This document shows positions 10,606-21,800 of a DNA stretch of 64,000 nt, one piece after another. The number at the start of each line of letters is the position of its first letter. The first letter of the stretch is position 1. The translations under genes and the position numbers were made by a program. Source of the DNA: Sipunculus nudus. Taxonomy: Eukaryota > Annelida > Sipuncula > Golfingiida > Sipunculidae. The notes beneath the pieces were generated by a model. The model was not told where the DNA came from, searched no databases, and saw only the letters and a program-made list of their open reading frames with translations. The DNA lies in NCBI GenBank assembly GCA_026874595.1, contig CM049306.1:47680019-47744018 (forward strand). Direction: 5' to 3'.

Positions 10606-13468
10606 CTCCTCCTCCCTTTAAATGGCGACTTCGGCATATCAGCAGTAGGTACCAGTTGTTCACCTGGCCTTGACCACAATATGGGGCCATCATTACTTCG
10701 ATTTCGTGGCAATCCATGTGCAATAGACCGATGCCCCCAAGGCATAACAGCCTTGAGGAATAAATTTTCTTCCATTTTGTCTAATATTTCTGGAAAATAA
10801 CCACCCACTTCCTCGTGCACAGTGCCAACTAAACTGACTTGCAATAGAGGTCCATAGCGGTATGTACCATTGACATATGATTTATGAACTTGATCCCTGT
10901 ATTTACTCATAGTGGTAGTCTCAATGTCAGATTTTCCGATAATTCCTGCTTTGACAACCATGCTCGAGTAAGAGTCCGCAAACAATTCAATGAGATCTGG
11001 TATATAACAAGCTGCCCCATGCACAATACCCATAACAATTTGGGATGCCCCTTCAGGTTCCTCGCCATAAACAATGTCAAAATATTCTTCCACGAACTCA
11101 TGCAACTCTCGTTCACTGAGATGATCAAGTTCATCCTGATAGGAATGAAGGACAGTGGCGCCCCCATTAGGTGACACCTCAAAATGCATGTATTTGCTGT
11201 ATTTGAGATTCTTCCTGTGAGAGATCTGTTTAAGCAGCATGTAATCAGCGGTGCTTTTGCCCTTTCTGGGCGAGTGGGATGTGCTGCCATTTTCTCTTCC
11301 TTTCGTTCTATCTTTTTGCAAAGAACTAGATTTCCTATGCTCTGAACTGGATGAGGATGATTTGTGTTTCTTTGGTGTACTGTGACCAGATTTATCTTTG
11401 TCTGCAAAGTCCAACCTTTTAGCTGCCGATGAAGCTGCTTTAGTAGTCTCACTAGATGACACCTTCACATGAGATGCAGAAGTGGAGCCCTTCTGATCAG
11501 TTTTAGGGGTTTTATGTTTGTGGGAACTACTGGAGTGACTCCTTTTTTTCTCTGATTTTGGTGTGCTGCTGCTTGATGATGTTTTCAGTTTTACTGGTGT
11601 GTTCAGAGCTCCATTTAAACTCGAGTCCTTGCTTTTAACATGGGATGAGGATTCTCTAGAGTTACTTTTTGATGATTTGGATGTATGGCTTGTTTTAGAT
11701 GTGCCTCCTGATGACGCAGGTTTGCTACTTGTGGCTTTGGCTGGGGTGGAAGTGGACGGCTTCTCAGATGATAAACTGTGCTGCTGGTCAGAAACAACTA
11801 CGCTCGTATTGGGGACTGAGTACCCATGATCAGTCAATGAAACATGCTGCACTTCGGTCTTGATCTCTGTTTTCACCTGTCCATCTCCTGTCTTGACGAA
11901 CTTGACCACCTTTTTGTGAGGACTTGAATCTGAGTGTTTATGATGACTTCTGTGTTTCTCCTGCTTGTGATTCTTATGGTGAGAAGACGAGGATGAATGG
12001 TGGTTCTTTTTCACAGAGCCAGTTTCAGTTCCATCTCCTGACTCAGCCTTTCCTTCTGATGGATGAGACTTAACAGAACTGCTGCTGCTGCCTGAACTGC
12101 TACTGCTATGTGAATGCTTGCTTCGATGAGAACTTGATTTCTCAGGGTTACTGTCCTTGGACTTATCTTTGGATGATGATCGATGTCCTTCTTTCTGCTT
12201 ATTAGTACTACTGCTACTGCTGCTGCTACTGTGGTGGTGTTTGCCATGGTGTGCAGACTTTTTATGCTCTCTGTGGTTGTGCTTCTCTTTTGTTTTTTGT
12301 TCAGGAACTGGCTTGCTTACTTTTGGCTTAAGATCACTTCCAACATTCTGCATGGATGTTTTAGTGTCTATTGAAGATGTTCCTGGCACATTAACAGATA
12401 TAGAATCACAGTTGTTTGCATTTTTAGACTTTACTCCTTCAACAAGAATTTCTGTGCTGCTTTTGCTTTGTATCCTGATGGGTGAGACCGAGTCTTGATC
12501 ATTTTGTTTGCTGCCATTTGTCAGTGTATTACCACTACAAGCTTCATCAGTCTCTAATTCTGATTTTTTATGCTTTGATTCTTGGACAGAAGTGTTAATA
12601 TCTGTCGCGACACTCAATTCTGAAACTGAGGCTGTTTTATCATCTTTGATTGCATATGCATGGGATTTGCTTGTACTGATCAAACTTTTCTGTACTAAAC
12701 ACTCACGAACATCTGCAACAATAATTTTAACTTCTTGTGTGGGTTTGTTATCAGTAATTTCTTTCTGCTGAACAGGATTTTCATCCTGCTCTGTTGTGTT
12801 CCGTTGAACAATATCTGAAACAGCAGATACTTGTTTTTCTTCTTCTGCCAAACCGTCTTTTGAAAACAGCTGCACATGAGCATCCTCCTGTCGACCATTA
12901 AATTCTTCAGGCACAGAAGCAACATCAGTTACTGCTATAATGCACTGCTGAGTTTCCGCAGTAACAATACCAAGGTCCTTTTCCTCCTTTTTAACCTCTG
13001 GTGCATCCCCAGACACTTCAGAAATATCAGCCTCAGGTGGATTCTTTATTAAGCACTTAAAAGGTTTATCACCTTCTGCACCAGGAACTTTTGGCTTTAG
13101 CAGTGGTTCTGTTTCAGTTTTGATTATTTCAGTTTCAGAGACACTGTTGTTACCTTCATCTTTATGACTGTTTGCGCCATCATCAGCAGCAACAGAGGGT
13201 ATGTCTTTGTCAGATTTATCAGTCTTTTGTTCAACACTGACTGGTTCCTTTTTTACAACATTTTCAAGGCTCTGAGTGGTATGAGACTTATGCTTGTCCT
13301 TCTTGTGGCTGTGGTGATGATGTTTGTGTTTGTGATGTTTGTGCTTCTTCTCTTTGGACCCTGTACTTGTGTCATGGGATGTCCCCAATGTCTTGATTTT
13401 CTTTTGGTGTGGCTCTGCAAAGTCACCACCACCCTCTTCAACTGGCCTCTTGTGGCTCTGGGTTGTCA
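10606..13468 (-). CDS. RSBN1: RSBN1-like coding exon 2 (large)
   Basis: Starts after an AAATTTCCAG acceptor, restoring a GTG codon with the last base of exon 1, and continues VTTQSHKRPVEEGGG. The 2863-bp exon holds the His/Lys-rich and Ser-rich disordered region and the conserved RSBN1 core. It ends at a GTATGT donor at 10605; without splicing, translation would stop three codons later (TATGTTTGA). The many short frames on both strands inside it are shadows of this exon. Confidence 0.88.
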
Positions 13469-15275
13469 CTGGAAATTTATATACCATGTAATATTTATAT
13501 TACTTATTTGTTACAAATTCCATATAATACAATATATACCATTTTACTAGTCAAACAGGTGGCCATTCTTATCATATATCATGGCTGTAATTATTACAGG
13601 TAAGATACAAGTAAAGACTGGTCTCTTTTTCTGAACATATTAACAGTAACAAATCAGAAATTTCCTAGTTGTATAACCAAGCATTTTAACAAAAAATACA
13701 TTAAATATCACTAACACAAATCAATATTTAATTAGGACTGTACATATTTAAGCATACATTAACCTGGCAGATGGTTTGTTTGGGAATGTTACTCTGGACT
13801 AGAGAAATTAAGTGGAACCAATCTGTACATTCAGGCTATGTAATCAAGAAAACAGATTATGGTGTGAAAAAGTCAAATAGTACAGAAAAATGCAGAATTT
13901 GTACATGAATACGTCCTCTTGTTTTCTTGAGAGGAAAGAAACCTTTGGGACTACACAAGCATCTTTTAATCTTTATTTTCAACCAAAACTTAAAGGACCC
14001 TGTAAACAATGATTTATTCATTCAGCTGAAATATCACGAATCACGTCTATAAAAAATGAAAGTTTAACTTTAAATATCCCGTGCCCCCCCCCCATTTCAC
14101 GAAATACGTTAACGGCCCGCCCGCCCGGCACTCAAATTATTCTTAGCACATCCCTGATAATTTTAAAACTGCTGAAATCGATTGTTAAATTTCGGACTCT
14201 CACAAATTTAATTATTTTTTTCTGTAGGAAATTTCACAGATTTTACGGTAGGTTGATGAAGCAGGAATAAAATGGAAGCATATTATGACCTCTTATTTAA
14301 TAAGAGTAAAAGTCTACAAGAGTTATTGACATGAATAATCATTAACATTAAGACATTAAAATCTGTATTATTATGGTTTTGAGAAATGTGATCATTCTAA
14401 TCAAGGTGTGTCACACTTTTGTGTCCCTTTTCCTTATATTTCTGACAGACCTAAGATACTTTTCAAAAATAGATGGCTTCTTCTCATGTGTATAGATAAT
14501 CATCTACGAATAATCTGACTAAAATGCAAAAAAATTAACTGACTTATGCAAGTTATGAAAAACAATCATCAACAATTGATCAATCTGTGCAACACTTGAC
14601 CTTACAAAGCTATTGAATGGGGTTGAACTAAAGCCTAAAAGTCTGTAAATTTAACCAGATTAGAATAGAAAGTTGTCATAATATATGGGCCAAATTACAT
14701 ATAAATTGGATTAAATACTCACCCGAGTGAGTCATTTGGGTCCCCGGTGGATCAGGTTTTGGCACCTTTATTTTAATGGGCTTGACCTTAGGTGGCGTTG
14801 GTGACAAGCTAAGGTCTGATTCACTGGTGCTGGAGAACCTCCTCTCCTTGGCTCCTGCATTCGTTTCATAGTCGTCAAGGTAGCCAGAACTTGACAGCCG
14901 CCGGTAATTATGGTGTATCCTTCGACGTTTCCCGGTTTCTGGGCTGGGGCACATGTCACCGCGAAATTCTGATGGTATTTTTAGAGAAGTCATGCCTTGC
15001 CTGTCATCTTGGGAGGCGAACGTGCCTTCATCCATGTGCGTCTCCATAGTCGCAACGCTGACCAAGTGTTGGCCTGGGAGATTTCGAAAGGCAAACTTAT
15101 CTCTTTCACCGCTTTTCTCACTTTTTACAGGCGCTGTCATTCCTTTCTCCCGGTACCCCGGCTCCATTGCTGCAACGCTGTTGCCTTCATTTGGAGAATT
15201 TTGTAAAATTTCGAATATATTCCCACTTTTGTCATCTCGATCTGCACCCCTCTTTTCCCCGCTTGCCTCTTCCAT
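10606..15275 (-). CDS. RSBN1: RSBN1/KDM9-like histone demethylase gene, N-terminal two coding exons (partial)
   Basis: Two exons (14723-15275 and 10606-13468) join in phase 1 across a GTGAGT-AG intron and give 1138 codons plus two bases. The N-terminal 900 or so residues are low-complexity, rich in Ser, Lys and His, with basic clusters (KKEKKHKHHKHKHHHHSHKK near residue 225). Residues about 925-1138 match the conserved region of RSBN1/RSBN1L and C. elegans DPY-21, including IVHGAA, DIETTT, GTYRYGP, SLVGTV, YFPE, PGEQLVPTADMPKSPF. This family demethylates H4K20me2 in the nucleus through a JmjC fold. The catalytic part should follow the last exon seen but is not in the window as far as I can read. 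The start at 15275 is chosen because its context (AACATGG) is best and promoter motifs lie just upstream; an open frame continues to 15524. Confidence 0.9.
13469..14722 (-). other. RSBN1-like intron 1
   Basis: AT-rich intron of 1254 bp with a poly-C tract (14085-14093) next to GCCCGCCCGCCCGG and a copy of the dispersed motif that reads AGGGATGTGCTAAGAATAAT on the minus strand (near 14130-14150). No other feature. Confidence 0.75.
14723..15275 (-). CDS. RSBN1: RSBN1-like coding exon 1
   Basis: Encodes residues 1-184 plus one base, starting MEEASGEKRGADRDDKSGN. It is hydrophilic, with a basic cluster (GKRRRIHHNYRR) and a Ser/Pro segment (DLSLSPTPPKVKPIKIKVPK). It ends TCG-G before GTGAGT at 14722. 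Alternative in-frame starts exist at 15293, 15320 and 15524, but promoter-type motifs at 15384-15433 fall within the longest version. That makes the most upstream start unlikely. Confidence 0.8.
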
Positions 15276-15541
15276 GTTGAATTTGCAAAACATGCCCGGA
15301 TAAACATCTTTCCCCAACATTGATGTGACAGCTGTCCAGATTGGATTCGCTTCAGGGAATTCCCCCAAAAGTATCGTCACTAACCAATCACAGAAGGCCT
15401 TATTCCTGCATCGACTTCCGGTATGCGCGTGCGTATTCCCGCTAGCCGGCGGTGCGACTATTTGAAATACATGTGTGAAGTGTTCATGTCTTTGTTTACA
15501 AGCATTTAACCTTAACACGCACAAAGTAACAGATACACAAA
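15276..15541. promoter_or_regulatory. Bidirectional RSBN1-SET promoter
   Basis: The 266 bp between the two divergent start codons are the most CpG-rich sequence nearby. They contain a CCAAT box (ACCAATCACA, core 15384-15388), a consensus ETS site ACTTCCGG (15414-15421) and, directly abutting, an NRF-1-like TGCGCGTGCG (15424-15433). No TATA box is evident. This combination is typical of TATA-less housekeeping bidirectional promoters; shared use by both genes is inferred from the geometry. Confidence 0.75.
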
Positions 15542-15802
15542 ATGGCTACAGAAGAACCCATGGCTAAAAAGGCAAAAGTGGATGAAGGCACATCGGAAGT
15601 GGATGAGAGCAGGGACTTCGACACAGAAACGCAGAAAGCTTTAGAAGAAGTGGATTCTTGTCAAAATGAACTGGACGCTTTGAACGAAAAAGCCAGTGAG
15701 GAAATTTTGCAAGTGGAGCAAAAATTCAACAAATTGAGGAAACCACATTACGAGAGAAGAAATGATGCCATCCAAAAGATCTCAAACTTTTGGATGACGG
15801 CT
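15542..15802 (+). CDS. SET: SET coding exon 1
   Basis: Encodes residues 1-87, ending ISNFWMTA in phase 0. It covers the N-terminal basic stretch and the dimerisation helix. The donor is the rather weak CT-GTATCT; readthrough would add 22 residues and stop at 15871. Confidence 0.93.
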
Positions 15803-18800
15803 GTATCTTTTCAATCACATTGTTGCAGCAAATATTTCCTGGTGTTAATTGTTGATGTTGATAATAACTAATGTGTAGAGTTATGCCTAAAAGTAAAACT
15901 ACTATTCCTGTACTTATACCTAGACAAGTGGTAGAACTAACTATACCACAACCAGTAAAATCGGCAGGAGTTTAATAAATGTATGCAGAAATGATCTGAA
16001 TCATTCTAGCTTTAAAGATGGGGGCAGTTATTTACTGATGAGGGAATTATTTTGTACATCCTGTTAAATAGGTTAGTTGGGGAATTTTGAAGAGTACTGT
16101 TTATTAGGTTACGTGTGAATTGTCAGTAATAAAGGGGAAATACATGTTAATAAAAAAATTATGAATTGGGCATAAATATGGCAGTGCTGCCACTTGATAC
16201 TTAAAAAAAGTAAACATTTTTTTCTGGAGGACTTCTTTTTCATATTATTTCCAGGGTTTATATTTTTTTCAATTCATCATCTTCAAGTGGTGATTTAAGG
16301 CCATTTCCATGAACGTAATGATTGCAGTAGACATCACATACTCTGTCAGTATTTGATAATTATGAGTGGCATTTTATTTGCACATATTTTTTTTTTAATT
16401 TTCCATTGTTTGACAAATTAACTGGACTTACAGAATACATATGCTAAAACTTGCCATGTAGCTGCAAATTTTATCCCTGAAGCTTGTTTTGTAGTAACAC
16501 GTGCTGTAAAATAGCACAAAAATTGATTTCTAATTGCATTGGCTATTATTTTTCTCTCAAATATTATGATACTTTTTTCTTAAAAGATTTATCATCCCCC
16601 CCCCCCCCCACCACCACCCAAAAAAAAAATCAAAGTGACAACTTTTATAAGGCCCCTGGGGAAGCCTAGATTAATCCCTGATTAAATGTTGTTCCAATGA
16701 CTCTTGTGACATGAGATGGAGCTGTTGTAAGAAGCTATGGTTGACATCCTAACTAAAGTGGTTTCACGGAAGTTATTTACTCATTCTTTGTTTTTTTTCC
16801 ATTAGGAAATGGGCAAAATACTACTCGAAGCCAGAATAACATTAGCAGTGAAAGTTTATGTAAACATTTGTAGGAGCAGATTTGTGGACCTAAGCCTTTG
16901 TCTAAAACTGGGACCTTTCTATAATATTTAGAGCCCATATTTTGTTATCATCCCTTGCCTTGGTTATCTGCATAAATACTTTTTTAAAACAAATATTAAA
17001 TGATTGTGAAAGTCCTGTTTGCTTCCAGTTATGTTTTAGAAGAGACCTCTTAGAAAGGAGTTTTACATAAACATTTTTGAGCCAGGGCCAACCCAAAATT
17101 CAAACCTATGTTAGTTGCGCACATGTCCTTGAATGGCAAGCTTCATTTGTGAGACAGTTCAGTCCACTTTTATTTGGGCCAGATAACACTTTCATCTTAA
17201 GAACAATCTGCTTGCAGACAGGGATTAATTTATCCAGGAGTTACACTTTCTGGTCAATTTTTTGGTAATAATTACCCATTTACTTCAAACCATCATTCCC
17301 TGGGCCCCAAAGTCCACTTTTATTTGGACCAGAAAATACTTTCATCTTAAGAACAATCTGCTTGCAGACAGGGATTAATTTATCCAGGAGTTACACTTTC
17401 TGGTCAATTTTTAGCTCAGCTGACTATAAGTCATCTGAGCTATAGTCGTGGTCCATTGTCCGTCGTCCGTCTGTCCGTCCGTCCGTCCGTCCGTAGATGT
17501 GGCACGTTTTGAAACCGTAAGACCTAGGAATCCAAAATTCGGCATAATGTTAGATGTCCCCAAGATCTCCTACCAAGCCGAAAACTGGGTGTTTGCAACT
17601 TTGTTCCTTTGAGAAATTAAGGAAAAACCTCAATTTTTTATTAAAAACCTATTTTCACACTTCAGGACTATCTAATATCAAAACCACTCATCTGTTTTAC
17701 CTCATATTTACCATAAATATTCCTCTATATAGTTCCTATGTACATGCCAGAAATTATGTCTGTATTATTTAATTTTAAAAAGTTATGGGCCCAAACATAA
17801 TGCATTTTGTAAAAAATCAGAAAAGATATTTGATCACTTAACACAAAAAATGTTAATGCTATGGACCTTTTTTCCAGTAATATAACTTTAATTAATCAAA
17901 ATTAAATTGTATACCCAAAATTAGATGAAAATCTTTTAAATTTTTTAAAATATTAATAAAAATAAAAAATTAGTACCTTAAATTTTGCCCAACTTTGACC
18001 ATGGCACGTTTTTTTCCTGTAAGTACTGTGGATTTAATTTTCACAGCATGTTTTTGTTAGCATTTCAACTGTAAACACCAAAAATTTGAAACCAGTTGAT
18101 CAAAAACTGTAGATTTTAATCAAGTTTTTAAGCACCATGTAACATATTGTTTACATCAAGCTAGTGTTATGCAGTTTGCAAGAGCTCAGCTCCCCAGCTT
18201 CAGCTCTAAGTTCCTTAAATTCGGCATACAGTTAGATGTCTCCAAAATGCCCTACCATGCCAAGAATTTGGTCACTAGGACATTCGAGATATTAATGAAA
18301 AACTTCATTTTTCCATTAAAAACCCATTGTTACACTTCAAGACTGCCTAATATCAAAACCACTGATCTGACTTTAATCATAAATAATATACATATTTTTC
18401 ATTCTCTATGCACATGCCAGAATGATGTCAGTTTTGTGTAATTGTTTTAAGTTATGGGCCCAAACATAATGCACTTTGTAAAAAATCAAGAAATATATTT
18501 ACTCCCTTAACAAGAGCATTGCTGAAGCTAGAGATTTTTTTGTCAGGGATGTAACATTATTTAATCAAGATTCAATTGAATACCCAAAATTAGTTCTGAA
18601 TTTTTCAAATTTTATTTAGTATAAATATAAAATTAGTACCTTAAATTTTGCCCAACTGTGACCATGGCACGTTTGTTTCCCGTGAGCACTGTTGATATAA
18701 TTTTCATATCATGCACACATAAGCATTTCAGCTTTTTAGTTTAGAAAGCTGAAAGAAATTGGCCAAAAATTGTAGCTTTTATTAATGTTTTTTATGAGAC

Positions 18801-21800
18801 CCTGTCAGACTTTGGCTCTCTCCAGCCCCTCTTGAGTCACCTGTATGTTGACCTTGTTGACCTTTCATCAAATTATGCACGCTTGAGGCGAGGCATACAT
18901 GGAATCCAGGCAGCTTATGGCAAGCCACAGTTGATCCAGGTGTCCAACCCAACTCATCTAGTAGTTTTAACCAAGAACATAACAAAAAACAATAAATTAA
19001 TAAACTTTTATTGGTTTTTAATAACAAATTAAAGAAAAATAGAAAAGGAATTTGTTAGTTTATAATAAGAGGAAATTAACTTGCAGTTACTGATGATATA
19101 AGAATCTTGTATCGATGGGTAGAATGTCATATATTCCAAATAACACCATGCAGTCACCTATGGCATTTTTCAGTTCAATTTTAATGATAAAGAAGTGAAT
19201 CATATTATTCATTACTAATCATTAGGGATCATATGAAGGAAATTAGACAAAGATGCAGTTCATAATATTAATCTAGATTCCTGCTGTGTCTAGTGTGTAC
19301 ATTGATGTGAAATTAGTCCAAAATGAATTTTTTACAGTGTATTTTTTAATATAAATAAAAGCCATAAAACCAGGTACTTATGATCATTATTTAAATGTGT
19401 GAATTTTGTATATTCTGGATTCTCAACATCATTGTTTGGTGAAAACTGAATATATTCCAGACATGGTGCAAATACTTTGTAATTGTATTTAAATACGAAT
19501 ATGATTTTGTACTCCATTTTAAAATTTCTTGCATAAAGAATGGGAATTCAGGTAAAAATGAAAATATATGAATACTCGTGCAAATACTTTCAAAATGTAT
19601 TCATGAATGCATTCATGAATATATTCTTTAATAGTATTTTAATAATCATATCAGTTATATTTCATTTTAAAAAATCATATGATTCTCTTATTATTTTTAA
19701 TAAAAATTATATTTGGGACAATATTTGTATTTTTTTTAATAAATAGTTAAACTCTTATATTATATGTTCTGCTTATAAGTTATATGGCCAAGTCAAAATC
19801 TGTGTGACAATAGTACTCCATTTGTTAATAAAATAAATGAAATCAGTCCTCTTCCCTGTCTCCAAAGGTACTATCAAAATCATACATAAGCTAAACAACA
19901 ACAACTCATAATACAGCTTATATTTATTACCACACAAAACCAGCATGTGCCTCATTTCAAAATAAAATTTTTATATCATATATAACAGCTGAGCGTCGTG
20001 ACCCATAGGTCCCTTGTTTGGTAATAATTACCCATTTACTTCAAACCATCATTCCCTGGGCCCCAAAGGTTGGCCTCATTTTGGATGAGCCCCCATATGT
20101 TGCATAAACATTTTGCTCAGGGGAAGTCATTGGACTGATCCCGGGTTCGAACCCATGTCGATGGCACACATGACTGGCATTACGACTTCTTTGTTAGAAA
20201 AGCAAACTTCACCAACCAGACACTTGGTGCACCTCATAACAGTTTTCTAGACCTGTACCCCAGTGGTGCCACTTCTTTTTCATTTTTGCCTAGATAAATA
20301 CTAGTAGCTGTTTTGAGGTATCAGTCATGTCACAGTATTTGCTAAATTACTGGTAGTATTTTTGCTGCACTGGTATTCTGGTATTTTTCCTTGAACAATC
20401 ATGTAAGGACTGTAATGTGTCTTTTGCAGACAAGTATTCCTCTCCTTCAAATTTTGATCAAATATGGTTATAATGTTCTCCAAAAATGTGACTTACAACT
20501 GTGAATGTTTTGGCAAAATATAATTGCTGTGTGTCATGACCTTTTGGCCTCTTTTTTTTCCCAGTAGAATATGTGCCTGTGGACAATGGTGCACCATCTG
20601 AAATATTTTATTATATAACCACCTAAACTTAAGTTGTTTTTATGGTAATGCATTTCACAGGTCAGGGATTGACATTTACCATTGTCTGACTGCCTGAGGC
20701 AGGCGATTGAGGCTTCTACATAAAAACCCAATGCTGCCTGCCTGCTTACCAGGCATGCATAAGTTCCCACCAGTTGGTGATAATCTGATATTGAAGAGCA
20801 GTTTTTATGTCCATCACCAGTGTCAATTATATCTTTTGCATAGAATAAACTAATACTAATAGTTTCACTCAAATTTTTCAGGATTATTGATATTGATTTT
20901 CATCTCATTAATTGCCAAATTACCAGATTAATTCACTGGAAAGTAATTTTTTAGTATGGACTGTTAAATATTTATCAACAGCCATTAGCTAAATGTTCAG
21001 GAACAATCCATGATTTAAACAAGTGTAAAGGTATAAATACTCTGTATAAAAAAAATCAGACAAATGACAGACCATTTGGGCAGGCTAGAATAAAGGTCAG
21101 CATCTAACTGGACAGATACTTCACATAATCTCAGTTGAGATGGATGAAGACACTGCTTTACTCAAAGAACTCCAGCACAGCAGGTTCTTTTATTAACAAT
21201 ATATCAGATTAAATTAACAAACTTTTCAAACAAGTATAAGGTTAACATTTTATTTTTTTTTTCAGTGACATCTGTTGTTGGAATAAGTAAGTACATGTTA
21301 TGTCAAACTTTTCCTTAACTCTTTTAAAGTTCATAAACCACCCACAGATCTCAGCAGTTCTTGCAGAAGAAGAGGAAGAGTGCTTACAATATTTGACAAA
21401 GGTGAATTTCTAATATGTATCACCATTTAATCTGATATCCAGGGATGTACTTAGAATAATTTGAGTGCCGGGCAGGTGTTTGTTCAAGTGTCAGCAGGGG
21501 GTTCCCACAGCAAGTTTAATCTTTCATTTTCTGTGAGACGTGAATTTTCAGATTGATGAGCAAATATTAATTATTTAAGCTGAGAATTATTGATTGCATT
21601 ATGCAGGTATTGAGAGCAACTGTGAAGTAAGAATAAAAGATAACGCCAAAATTCATCTGTCAGTTCGGCATAATGCAGACTTCTTCGGTTGCAGCACCTA
21701 GTTTAATCCCTAAAAAACCCGGTCAAAGTCATTGTAAGTGAGGCAAATATTGTTAAGCTTGATATTGTACACAAGTGTGTATTCATGACAGGATTTGTTG

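Noticed and set aside
11563-12498. Plus-strand frames opposite RSBN1 exon 2
   Set aside because: Antisense shadows of the Ser/Lys/His-rich exon.
15276-15524. N-terminal extension of RSBN1 to the Met at 15524
   Set aside because: It would place CCAAT, ETS and NRF-1-like promoter motifs inside the coding sequence and leave under 20 bp to the SET start codon.
20112-20160. tRNA gene suggested by GGTTCGAACC
   Set aside because: A-box candidate only about 20 bp from the B box and no cloverleaf; at most a SINE relic.
20534-20872. 112-codon minus-strand frame in SET intron 1
   Set aside because: No recognised family and Cys/His scattered without pattern; probably chance.
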